Both the position numbers and the translations under genes were made by a program. Below, one piece after another: positions 46,285 to 53,947 of a DNA stretch of 64,000 nucleotides. Below the pieces are notes generated by a model. That model searched no databases. It saw only the letters and a program-made list of their open reading frames with translations, and had not been told where the DNA came from. The stretch's first letter is position 1. Each line of letters begins with the position of its first letter. This DNA comes from Microbacterium oxydans (lineage in GTDB: Bacteria; Actinomycetota; Actinomycetes; Actinomycetales; Microbacteriaceae): positions 2,914,001 through 2,978,000 of the forward strand of contig NZ_CP092891.1 in assembly GCF_026559675.1 (NCBI RefSeq), written 5' to 3'.

Positions 46285-47384
46285 GCATCGACCAGAAGCC
46301 GGTCACGCTCCCGGACACCGCCTCCGCGCCCACCGCGTTCACCCCCGTCGACCACGGACGCCGCCTGTTCCGGATCGAGACGTCGCGGATCGCCGCCCTC
46401 GTCTCCGTGCGCGCCGTCGTCGTCAGCATCGTGCTCGTCGTGGTGATCGTCGCCGCGGGCCTCGCCTCCATGACGCTCGGCGCCTACGAGGTGGACTTCC
46501 CCTCGGTCATCCGGGCGATCGTCGACCCCGCATCCGACCCCGACATCCGTCAGGTGGTGTTCGAGTGGCGACTGCCGCGCGTGCTGTTCGCGGTGCTGTG
46601 CGGGGCCGCGCTCGCTCTCGCCGGCGGCATCTTCCAGTCGCTCACGCGCAACCCGCTCGGCTCCCCCGACATCATCGGCTTCGGGATCGGCGCCCAGTTC
46701 GGCGTGACCCTCGTGATGATCGTCCTCGAGCTGAACACCTACATGTTCAAGGCGGCCGGCGCGCTCGTCGGGGGCCTGTTCACCGCACTGCTCGTCTACG
46801 TGCTGGCCAACAAGAACACCATGTCGTCGTTCCGGCTGATCATCGTCGGCATCGGCGTCTCCGCCGGACTCGGGTCCCTCACCTCCTGGATCCTGATCTC
46901 GGTCAGCGTCGAGAAGGCGATGATGGCGGCGACCTGGGGCGCGGGCTCGCTCGCCTCGCTCGGCTTCGACCAGCTGGTCCCCGCGGCGATCGTGTTCGCG
47001 GTCGTGACCCTGCTCTCCCTTCCCCTCGCCCGGACGCTTCCGGTGCTCGAGATGGGCGACGACGCGGCGACCGCCCTCGGCATCAGTCCGGGACGCACCC
47101 GCCTCGCGGCGATGGTGTTCGGTGTGGCCCTGGTCGCGCTCGTCACCGCCGCCGCCGGTCCCATCTCGTTCATCGCCCTCGCCGCCCCGCAGATCTCCCA
47201 GCGCCTCACCCGCTCGAACACCCCGATGGGCACGGTGCCCGTGATGCTGACCGGCGCCGCCCTCGTCGTGGTGTCCGACGCGGTCGCCCAGCTCTTCGCC
47301 GTGCCGGTCGGCGTGGTGACGGTCTCGGTCGGCGGCCTCTACCTCGCCTGGCTGCTGGCCGCCCAGTACGCGCGCCGCACCTGA
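46281..47384 (+). CDS. FecCD-type ferric-siderophore permease 2
   Basis: The 367-residue partner permease carries WRLPRVLFAVLCGAALALAGGIFQSLTRNPLGSPDIIGFGIGAQ and the ATPase-contact region AAAGPISFIALAAPQISQRLTRS. GTG 46281 overlaps the stop of permease 1. The first 40 residues are cytoplasmic and precede the first helix. AAAGGA follows the stop and serves as the ribosome site for the ATPase gene 11 nt later. Confidence 0.93.
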   Translation: MSIDQKPVTLPDTASAPTAFTPVDHGRRLFRIETSRIAALVSVRAVVVSIVLVVVIVAAGLASMTLGAYEVDFPSVIRAIVDPASDPDIRQVVFEWRLPRVLFAVLCGAALALAGGIFQSLTRNPLGSPDIIGFGIGAQFGVTLVMIVLELNTYMFKAAGALVGGLFTALLVYVLANKNTMSSFRLIIVGIGVSAGLGSLTSWILISVSVEKAMMAATWGAGSLASLGFDQLVPAAIVFAVVTLLSLPLARTLPVLEMGDDAATALGISPGRTRLAAMVFGVALVALVTAAAGPISFIALAAPQISQRLTRSNTPMGTVPVMLTGAALVVVSDAVAQLFAVPVGVVTVSVGGLYLAWLLAAQYARRT

Positions 47385-47395
47385 AAGGAACACCC

Positions 47396-48184
47396 ATGAC
47401 CACTTCGCTGCTGGCCCGCGACATCACGCTGGGCTACGGAGAGACGCCCATCGTCTCCGACCTGTCGCTCGAGGTGCCCGACAACTCGTTCACGATCATC
47501 ATCGGACCGAACGCGTGCGGCAAGTCGACCCTGCTCCGCGGATTCGCCCGCCTGCTGCGTCCGACCACCGGCACCGTCCTGCTCGACGGCGACGAGCTGC
47601 GCTCCCTCAAGCCGAAGGAGGCCGCCCGCAAGCTGGGGCTCCTCCCCCAGTCGTCGATCGCCCCCGACGGCATCACGGTCGCCGACCTCGTGGGGCGCGG
47701 ACGGTTCCCGCACCAGAGCGCCCTGCGCACGTGGAGCAGCGCCGACGAGCGCGCGGTCTCCGAGGCGATGGCCGCCACCGGCGTCACCGACCTGTCGCGG
47801 CGCCTGGTCGACGAGCTCTCCGGCGGACAGCGGCAGCGCGTCTGGGTGGCGATGGCCCTCGCCCAGCAGACCCCGCACCTGCTGCTCGACGAGCCGACGA
47901 CCTTCCTCGACATCGCGCACCAGATCGATCTCATGGAGCTGTTCGCCGACCTGCACCGCAGCGGCACCACGCTCGTCGCCGTGCTGCACGATCTGAACCA
48001 CGCCGCCCGCTACGCGACGCACCTCGTGGCGATGCGCGACGGGGCCATCGTGGCGCAGGGCGACCCGCGCGAGATCATCACCGCCGAGCTCGTGCAGGCC
48101 GTGTACGACCTGCCGTGCAAGGTCATCACCGACCCCGTCTCGGGAACCCCGCTGGTGCTCCCGCTCGGTCGGCGGACACCGTGA
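47396..48184 (+). CDS. Ferric-siderophore importer ATPase (FepC-like)
   Basis: The 262-residue ATPase has an intact Walker A (GPNACGKSTLL), Q-loop LPQSS, signature LSGGQRQRVWVAMALAQQ, Walker B LLLDEPTTFLD and H-loop VLHDLNHA. It powers import through the FecCD pair. AAAGGA lies 8 nt before ATG. Its stop overlaps the start of the first exporter-fold subunit (GTGA), which ties the two transporter systems into one expression unit. Confidence 0.96.
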   Translation: MTTSLLARDITLGYGETPIVSDLSLEVPDNSFTIIIGPNACGKSTLLRGFARLLRPTTGTVLLDGDELRSLKPKEAARKLGLLPQSSIAPDGITVADLVGRGRFPHQSALRTWSSADERAVSEAMAATGVTDLSRRLVDELSGGQRQRVWVAMALAQQTPHLLLDEPTTFLDIAHQIDLMELFADLHRSGTTLVAVLHDLNHAARYATHLVAMRDGAIVAQGDPREIITAELVQAVYDLPCKVITDPVSGTPLVLPLGRRTP

Positions 48185-49818
48185 CGGCCACGCCGCGGAG
48201 GCTCTTCGGGATCGCGCTGAAGTCGGAGGGACGAGGCGTCGCCCTCGCCGGAGCGACCGCGCTGCTCATCGTGCACGCCCTCGCCGAGGCCACGATCCCC
48301 GTCATCATCGGAGCGACGATCGACCGCGCCGTGCTCCCCGCCGACCCGGTCGCGCTCGCGATCTGGATCGGGGTGCTGGTCGGCACGTTCCTCGTGCTGA
48401 CCGTGAGCTACCAGTCCGCCTCCCGACTCATGGTGTCGATCTACGGCTACGGCGAGCAGGCGCTGCGGCACCTCACGCTCTCCCGGATGCTGCGCCCTCG
48501 GCTCTCGCGCCGCACGGTCACTCCGGGCGAGGCGCTCACCTTCGTCACCTCCGACACCTACCGCGTGGCCGGGGTCGCCTGGTCGGTGGCGCAGCAGTGC
48601 TCCACGATCGCCGCCATCATCGGAGCCGGCTTCGCGATGCTGGTGATCTCGCCCGTCGCGACGCTCGTCGTGTTCGGCTCGACCATCGCGATGATGCTCG
48701 TGATGCAGGTCGTGTCGCGTCCGCTGGAACGCCGAGGCTTCGTCGAGCAGCAGGCGGCGACCGAGGCCGGGGCCGTCGCCGCCGACTTCATGAGCGGATT
48801 CCGGGTGCTGGTCGGCATCGGTGCGCGCGAGGAAGCCGTGCGGCGCTACGTCGCAGCCAGCGACACCTCCCGCCGCGCCGCGACAGCCGCGGGTCGCTCC
48901 CTCGCCTCCTACGAGGCCGTGAGCGGCACCCTCGCCGCCGTCGCGACGACCGCGCTCGCGGGCATGTCTGCGTGGTTCGCCGCGGAAGGACGCATCAGCA
49001 TCGGCGAGCTGGTCACCGTGCTCGGACTCGCGCAGTTCATCAGCGGCTACCTCGCGTACGCCGGGTCGTTCCCCTCGAACTGGATCCACAAGCTCGCCTC
49101 CGCCAAGCGTCTCGCCGAGGTGATCGACGCCGAGGATCTGCTCGATGCGCCCGCGACCTCGTCCGCTTCGGTCGGCCCGGCGGAGGACGTCGTGCTGACC
49201 TTCCGGACGGGCTCCACCTCCGCGCCCGTCGAGGTGCGCGAGCGCGAGCTGCTCGGCATCCGTCCCGCCGACAGCGACACGGCTCGCGCCCTCTCCCGGC
49301 TCCTCGGCCTGCGCACCCGGCCCGACCACGGCCTCGTCTCGCTCGCGGTCGACGGCGAGCTGCGCGACCTGACCGACCTCGATCCGGTGGAGTACCGCCG
49401 TCGCGTCGTCGCTCCGCCGCACGGGCAGACGATCGTGAGCGGATCCCTGCGTGAGTCCGTGCGCGGCCACGGCGCGGAGGAGCTCCCGCACGCGCCGTTC
49501 ATCGAGATGGCGGCCCTGCACGACACCGTGGCGCAGGTCGGCGGCTGGGAGTCGGAGGTCGGCGAGGCCGGACGACGGCTCTCGGGCGGACAGCGGCAGC
49601 GGATCGGCATCGCCCGCGCCCTGCACGCGGATGCCGAGGTGCTCGTGCTCGACGAGCCCACCTCGGCCGTCGACGCCATCACCGAGGCGCACATCGCCCG
49701 CGCGCTCGCCGAGCACGACGAGACCGTGATCGTGATCACCACCTCGCCCGTGCTCCTCGGCGCCTGCGATCGGGTGGTCGACCTCCCCTCCGAAGGATCG
49801 GACGCACGCCATGAGTGA
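48181..49818 (+). CDS. Exporter-fold ABC subunit A, degenerate Walker A (IrtA/IrtB-like)
   Basis: The 545-residue half-transporter has six N-terminal helices (to about residue 305) and a nucleotide-binding domain. The domain keeps the signature LSGGQRQRIGIARAL and Walker B VLVLDEPTSAVD. The Walker A lysine motif is absent: the matching region reads LLGIRPADSDTARALSRLLG. The H-loop His is also replaced (VIVITTSPVLL). Partner subunit B has the opposite pattern, so this one contributes the working signature motif. GTG 48181 overlaps the previous stop, and the end overlaps subunit B by 8 nt. In the iron operon, exporter-fold heterodimers of IrtAB type import ferric siderophores. Confidence 0.9.
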   Translation: MTATPRRLFGIALKSEGRGVALAGATALLIVHALAEATIPVIIGATIDRAVLPADPVALAIWIGVLVGTFLVLTVSYQSASRLMVSIYGYGEQALRHLTLSRMLRPRLSRRTVTPGEALTFVTSDTYRVAGVAWSVAQQCSTIAAIIGAGFAMLVISPVATLVVFGSTIAMMLVMQVVSRPLERRGFVEQQAATEAGAVAADFMSGFRVLVGIGAREEAVRRYVAASDTSRRAATAAGRSLASYEAVSGTLAAVATTALAGMSAWFAAEGRISIGELVTVLGLAQFISGYLAYAGSFPSNWIHKLASAKRLAEVIDAEDLLDAPATSSASVGPAEDVVLTFRTGSTSAPVEVRERELLGIRPADSDTARALSRLLGLRTRPDHGLVSLAVDGELRDLTDLDPVEYRRRVVAPPHGQTIVSGSLRESVRGHGAEELPHAPFIEMAALHDTVAQVGGWESEVGEAGRRLSGGQRQRIGIARALHADAEVLVLDEPTSAVDAITEAHIARALAEHDETVIVITTSPVLLGACDRVVDLPSEGSDARHE

Positions 49819-51604
49819 CCAGACCTCGACGACGCTGCTGCCGATCGCCTCCAGCACCCGGGTGCGTGCGGTCGTGGGCGGGCTGCTGCGACAGCACCCC
49901 GGTCGCACCGCTGCCGTGGCCGCGCTCTTCCTCGCGGCATCCGGTCTCGGCATCGTGATGCCCGCGTGTCTGGGGCGCATCGTGGATGCCGTGTCATCCG
50001 ACGCGGGCTTCGCGACCATCGCCGGGTGGGTCGCCGGCGCGGGTCTGGGCGCCATCGGCGCGGCCGTGGTGATGCTGTGGGCGGTCCGCGTTCTCACCGG
50101 TCTGGTGCAGGACATGCTCGCGAGCCTGCGCGAAGACGTGTTCGCCTCGGCGATGCGGCTTCCGGTGAGCTCGGTCGACGACGGCGAGAGCGCCGACCTC
50201 CTGTCCCGCGTCACCGGTGACGTGGATGCCGTGGCGGAGGCCGGAGGGAACGTGGCTCCGACGCTGCTGTCCGCGGGTTTCGCGATCGGGGTCTCCGTGG
50301 TCGCGCTGACCACTCTCGACCCCTGGCTGGCGCTGGCGGGCATCGCCTCGGCGCCGTTCTACCTCCTCGGGACACGGGCGTTCCTGCGGAAGTCGCGCGT
50401 GGTGTTCCGCGAGGTGCGGGTCCGGGAGGCGGCACGCAGCCAGGCCGTGCTCGATGCGGTCGAGGGCATCGAGACCCTCACCGCCTTCAACGAGCAGGAG
50501 CAGGCGCTGGAGCGCGTGCGTGAGCGTGCCGAGGCGTCGATCCACATGCAGATCGAGGGCGTGCGAGTGACGAACCGGCTGTTCCGGTGGATCAACGGCG
50601 GCGAACTCGTCGGTCTGGCCGCGATCCTCGGCACCGGCTTCCTGCTGCAGTCCGCCGGCGCGATCACGGTGGGAGCGGTCACCACGGCGGCGCTGCTCTT
50701 CCACCGGCTGTTCGGCCCGGTCGGACAGCTGATCTTCGGACTCAACGACATCCAGCGAGCGGCGATCGGACTCGCGCGTCTCGTCGGGGTCATCGACCTC
50801 GCTCCGGCATCCGTCGCCCGCGAGACGGCGCCCGATGCCGCGCTGTCGTCGTCCGCCGGTATCGAGGTGCGCGAACTGACCTTCCTCTACCCGGCCACGG
50901 GTCGCGGCATCAGCGACGTGACGCTCCAGGTCGACCACGGAACCACGGCCGCGCTGGTCGGCACGTCCGGATCGGGCAAGAGCACCCTCGCACGGGTGAT
51001 CGCCGGGCACCATCCGCCGACCGCGGGCAGCGTGTACCTCGCGTCGAGCACGGAGGCCCCCTACTACCTGTCGCAGGAGCTGCACCAGTTCCGCGGGACG
51101 ATCGCCGACAACCTGCGGCTGGTCGCTCCGCAGGCGAGTCACGACGAGATGGTCGCGGCACTGCAGGCGGTCGGCGCGCAGTGGGCGGTCGAGGCACTGA
51201 CGATCGAGATCGACGACTCCTCCGCGGAGCCCGCCGTGCCGATGGACGAGGGCCGCATCCAGCAGCTCGCCGTCGCGCGGGCGTTCCTCGCCGATCCGGA
51301 CGTCGTGATCCTCGACGAGGCCACCGCCGACGTCGGCCTCCACCATCGCGAGGCCGTGGAGGAGGCGATCGCCGCCCTGCGCCGAGGACGCACGGCCCTG
51401 CTCATCGCGCACCGCCTGCAGCAGGCCGTCACCGCCGAGCAGATCATCGTCTTCGCCGACGGCCGTGCGACGCAGCGCGGCACGCACGACGAGCTCCTCG
51501 CGGCCGACGGGCCCTACCGCGACTCCTGGCTCGCGCAGACCCGCAGCACCTCCCACCCGACCCCCACCGACCCATCCCCCCACGAAGAGACGGAGACTCC
51601 GTGA
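49811..51604 (+). CDS. Exporter-fold ABC subunit B, degenerate signature motif
   Basis: The 597-residue half-transporter has a six-helix membrane domain (residues about 20-310) and a nucleotide-binding domain. That domain has Walker A GTSGSGKST, Walker B VVILDEATADVG and H-loop IAHRL intact. The signature LSGGQ is replaced by MDEGRIQQLAVARAF. With subunit A it should form one complete and one dead ATP site. It starts 8 nt inside subunit A and its stop overlaps the siderophore-interacting protein (GTGA). Export is the alternative, but the reductase neighbour favours siderophore uptake and iron release. Confidence 0.9.
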   Translation: MSDQTSTTLLPIASSTRVRAVVGGLLRQHPGRTAAVAALFLAASGLGIVMPACLGRIVDAVSSDAGFATIAGWVAGAGLGAIGAAVVMLWAVRVLTGLVQDMLASLREDVFASAMRLPVSSVDDGESADLLSRVTGDVDAVAEAGGNVAPTLLSAGFAIGVSVVALTTLDPWLALAGIASAPFYLLGTRAFLRKSRVVFREVRVREAARSQAVLDAVEGIETLTAFNEQEQALERVRERAEASIHMQIEGVRVTNRLFRWINGGELVGLAAILGTGFLLQSAGAITVGAVTTAALLFHRLFGPVGQLIFGLNDIQRAAIGLARLVGVIDLAPASVARETAPDAALSSSAGIEVRELTFLYPATGRGISDVTLQVDHGTTAALVGTSGSGKSTLARVIAGHHPPTAGSVYLASSTEAPYYLSQELHQFRGTIADNLRLVAPQASHDEMVAALQAVGAQWAVEALTIEIDDSSAEPAVPMDEGRIQQLAVARAFLADPDVVILDEATADVGLHHREAVEEAIAALRRGRTALLIAHRLQQAVTAEQIIVFADGRATQRGTHDELLAADGPYRDSWLAQTRSTSHPTPTDPSPHEETETP

Positions 51605-52491
51605 GCATCCACCGCGGCATCGTCAGCAGCACGACCACCCTCACCCCGACCCTGGTCCGCATCACCCTCGGCGGCGAGGGCGTCGCCGACTTCCTCAGCA
51701 CCGGCATCGGGGACGAGTACGTGCGGGTGTTCTTCCCGCACGGCGACGACCCGGAGGAGGTGTCGCTGCCCGTGCCCGCGGGCGACTGGTGGGAGACGCC
51801 GGAGGGAGCACCCGAGGCTCCGATGCGCACGTACACGATCAGCGGCGTGCGCCCGGACGCCGGCGAGCTCGACATCGACTTCGTGATCCACGAGGCGGGA
51901 GTAGCGGGGCCGTGGGCCGCGCGTGCGGAGCCCGGCCACGTGCTCGGGCTGAACTCCCCGACCGGCCTGTACTCGCCGCCGGAGGGCATCACGTGGCAGG
52001 TGCTCGTCGCCGACCTGACCGGGCTTCCGGCCGTGGCGCGCATCATCGCCGAGGCGCCGGAGGGCGTGCGCACCCGGGTCGTGCTCGAGGTGCCGAGCGA
52101 GGCGGACCGCGTGCCGCTCGAGGTGGGCGCCGATGTCGAGGTCACCTGGGTGATCGGCGGCAACGGCCACGGTCCCAGTGCGCTCGGCCCGCTCGTGCGC
52201 GGCATCGTCGACGACCGGCTGTCGCTCGACGAGGGCTACGTGTGGGTGGCCGGCGAGACCGTGGCGCTGCGCGACGTGCGCAAGTACCTGCGCAAGGAGC
52301 TCGGCCTGCCCGCGACCCGGTTCAAGGTCGTCGGCTACTGGACGCCGGTCGCCGCCTGGGACGAGAAGTTCGCCGCCCTGCCCGAGTCCGTGCAGAAGGA
52401 GTTGGACGCGATCTGGGCCGACGCCGAGGGCGACGAGCCGGAGGACGTGCAGGTGCGCTTCGAGGAGCGGTTGGATCAGCTCGGGTTGTGA
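51601..52491 (+). CDS. Siderophore-interacting flavoprotein reductase (SIP)
   Basis: The 296-residue FAD enzyme releases iron from siderophores by reducing Fe3+. The FAD site has MRTYTISGVR (RxYT, about residues 77-86), and the body matches SIP proteins: DIDFVIHEAGVAGPWAARAEPG, VLVADLTGLPAVARII, GYVWVAGETVALRDVRKYLRKELGL. GTG 51601 overlaps the subunit B stop. In mycobacterial IrtA this domain is fused to the transporter; here it is a separate last gene of the operon. A possible terminator is 122 nt downstream. Confidence 0.94.
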   Translation: MSIHRGIVSSTTTLTPTLVRITLGGEGVADFLSTGIGDEYVRVFFPHGDDPEEVSLPVPAGDWWETPEGAPEAPMRTYTISGVRPDAGELDIDFVIHEAGVAGPWAARAEPGHVLGLNSPTGLYSPPEGITWQVLVADLTGLPAVARIIAEAPEGVRTRVVLEVPSEADRVPLEVGADVEVTWVIGGNGHGPSALGPLVRGIVDDRLSLDEGYVWVAGETVALRDVRKYLRKELGLPATRFKVVGYWTPVAAWDEKFAALPESVQKELDAIWADAEGDEPEDVQVRFEERLDQLGL

Positions 52492-52573
52492 GGGGCGCGT
52501 GCGACCGCCGTGATCAGCACGCCCTGAGGCACGCACAAGAAGCTGAGCAGGGGGCGCCACTGCTGAGGTATCC

Positions 52574-52643
52574 TTGACCCATAACCACCCGGATGTTTCG
52601 ACTACCGGGCGCGGCCCCCCGAGAAGTCGGGGGGCCTGCTTTT
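52574..52643 (+). ncRNA. Candidate small RNA ending in an intrinsic terminator
   Basis: A possible -10 box TATCCT (52569-52574) is followed by a stem (CCCGG 52588-52592 with CCGGG 52605-52609) and then a 10-bp terminator hairpin with a run of seven T. The unit would be about 65 nt. Alternatively the hairpin only ends the iron operon, 120 nt upstream. There is no convincing -35. Confidence 0.35.
52613..52643 (+). terminator. Rho-independent terminator
   Basis: GGCCCCCCGA pairs with TCGGGGGGCC around GAAG, followed by TGCTTTTTTT. It is the only classic U-tract terminator I saw. The T-run overlaps the stop codon of the convergent NYN gene. Confidence 0.9.
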
Positions 52644-52644
52644 T

Positions 52645-53301
52645 TTACGGCCACATCGACGGTTTCCTGATCGTCTTCCCGTCAGTATCGACAAGCTCGG
52701 TCGGGAGCTGCGATGCAGACAACGTTCCGCGCCGAATCTGGCGCACGGTCTCAAGTCCCACGTCGTCGAATGCCTTGTTGTACATTCCGTTCGCCACAGA
52801 CACGAGCGCGATTGCGTGGCCTCGATCGCTGAGCATACGAACGGGTGCCACCAGGTCAGAGTCATTCGTGATCACGGCATATGAGTCGGCAACCCGCTCG
52901 AACGCATCGATGATCAGATGGGAGGCGAGGGCGACATCGCTGCCCTTCTCTTCAGGTCGCTTCACCTTCACCGTCACGACTTTCCCCGACGCGTCCAGCT
53001 CCTCGGGCGACTTCGGCAGATACTGACGGTTGAATCGGAACGTTCCCTCGATGATGTCGACGCCCACGGTACGCAGGGCTCGCCAGTACACCTGCTGGCG
53101 CTGTCCGACGCCTGGGTCGTTCGTCTGCGGCTTGAGCTGCGCCGTGAAGAACTTGACGCCGACCACATCTCGATGCGGGAAGAGCCTCTGAGAAAGAGAG
53201 CTCAGATCCAGCCATTTATGCTCCGGGAACCGGCGCTGAAGAAGCCCCTTAAAGAGCGCGAAGCCGTCGACGTAGACCTGCACGGTTCGTCGCGTTCGCA
53301 T
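52645..53301 (-). CDS. NYN-domain (PIN-like) nuclease protein
   Basis: The 218-residue product has the NYN/LabA-like fold with the acidic metal site: VYVDGFALF (Asp12), EEKGSDVALASHLI (Asp122) and AVITNDSDLVAPV (Asp147, Asp149). Family members are RNases or RNA-processing enzymes. DNA here is clearly more AT-rich (about 57-60% GC in lines I counted, against about 70% next door) and its codon choice differs, suggesting recent acquisition. It lies between the candidate small RNA and an unusual tRNA gene. The RNA target is unknown; defence or toxin-like roles are possible but unsupported. Confidence 0.88.
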   Translation of the reverse strand: MRTRRTVQVYVDGFALFKGLLQRRFPEHKWLDLSSLSQRLFPHRDVVGVKFFTAQLKPQTNDPGVGQRQQVYWRALRTVGVDIIEGTFRFNRQYLPKSPEELDASGKVVTVKVKRPEEKGSDVALASHLIIDAFERVADSYAVITNDSDLVAPVRMLSDRGHAIALVSVANGMYNKAFDDVGLETVRQIRRGTLSASQLPTELVDTDGKTIRKPSMWP

Positions 53302-53514
53302 CCTCCGATGCTAATCATGGGCTCACGCGGACAGCCGTTCTCCACCGATATGCAACACCGCGACCATGTGCCGAAGCGTCTTGCTCCAGCGCCGCAAGAT
53401 CGTCGATACCGAAAGCTCGGGCCACCGGAGTCCGACCCGCGAGCATCTGCCACCCGCGGGGAACGAGCCCGGCTCCCGGTCGACAACCCCGCGCTCGACT
53501 GGCAGGGTGAGGGG

Positions 53515-53706
53515 ATGCGAGGCAACGGAACCAGCACCGGCATGCAGTGGGGGCTGCTCATCTTCGGCGCCCTGTTCGGGCTGGTCTGCGCGGTACTGAT
53601 CCTCACCGAGGTGCTGAGCCCGACGCTGTGGTTCACGGTGATCGCGATGGGCTGCCTGGTGCTCTCGCAGGCGCTCCTGATCCGTTCGAAGCGACGGAAC
53701 CGCTGA
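53515..53706 (+). CDS. 63-residue two-helix membrane protein
   Basis: The product starts MRGNGTSTGMQWGLLIFGAL. It has helices at about 11-31 and 37-55 and ends in SKRRNR. GGGTGAGGGG lies just before ATG 53515; the frame opens much further upstream but that part is antisense to the NYN gene. It is a small membrane protein of unknown function, 39 nt before the 3' end of the tRNA on the other strand. Confidence 0.6.
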   Translation: MRGNGTSTGMQWGLLIFGALFGLVCAVLILTEVLSPTLWFTVIAMGCLVLSQALLIRSKRRNR

Positions 53707-53745
53707 CGGCTCCGCGACGTCGTCGACGGACGGCCGCTCAGGAAG

Positions 53746-53821
53746 TGGACGCGACGGCGGGAGTCGAACCCGCAACGCCATCAGGTATGAGCTGAGGCCC
53801 GGGACCGCCCGGATCGCCGCG
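53746..53821 (-). tRNA. tRNA with anticodon CAT, non-canonical core
   Basis: Seventy-six nt fold as a cloverleaf on the minus strand: acceptor CGCGGCG/CGTCGCG (one G-T pair), T-arm GCGGG-TTCGACT-CCCGC and encoded CCA. The anticodon loop is CTCATAC (anticodon CAT) on a 4-bp stem with a C/T mismatch at its base. The D-arm is CCGG/CCGG with only a 6-nt loop. Position 8 is A, not T, and the discriminator is T. It has C1-G72 and lacks the GGG/CCC anticodon stem of initiators. TAACGT (53831-53836) may be its -10. It could be an elongator Met tRNA, an Ile2 type, or a tRNA-like relic. Confidence 0.6.
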
Positions 53822-53900
53822 ATGGGAATGACGTTACCCGGCCGTGATCTGACCCGCCAGGACCGTTCCCTGGGATAACCCTATGAGTCTGAGGATGACG

Positions 53901-53923
53901 GATGACGGTCACCCGGCGTCATC
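53901..53923 (-). terminator. Hairpin after the glycan operon
   Basis: GATGACG pairs with CGTCATC (7 bp, 9-nt loop), 25 nt beyond the stop of the DUF6716-like gene. It is a modest terminator candidate. Confidence 0.4.
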
Positions 53924-53947
53924 GGGCACCGACCCGCACCCGCCCGC

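Noticed and set aside
52593..52671. Short plus-strand frame through the terminator after the iron operon
   Set aside because: It runs through the hairpin and T-run of an intrinsic terminator and has no ribosome site.
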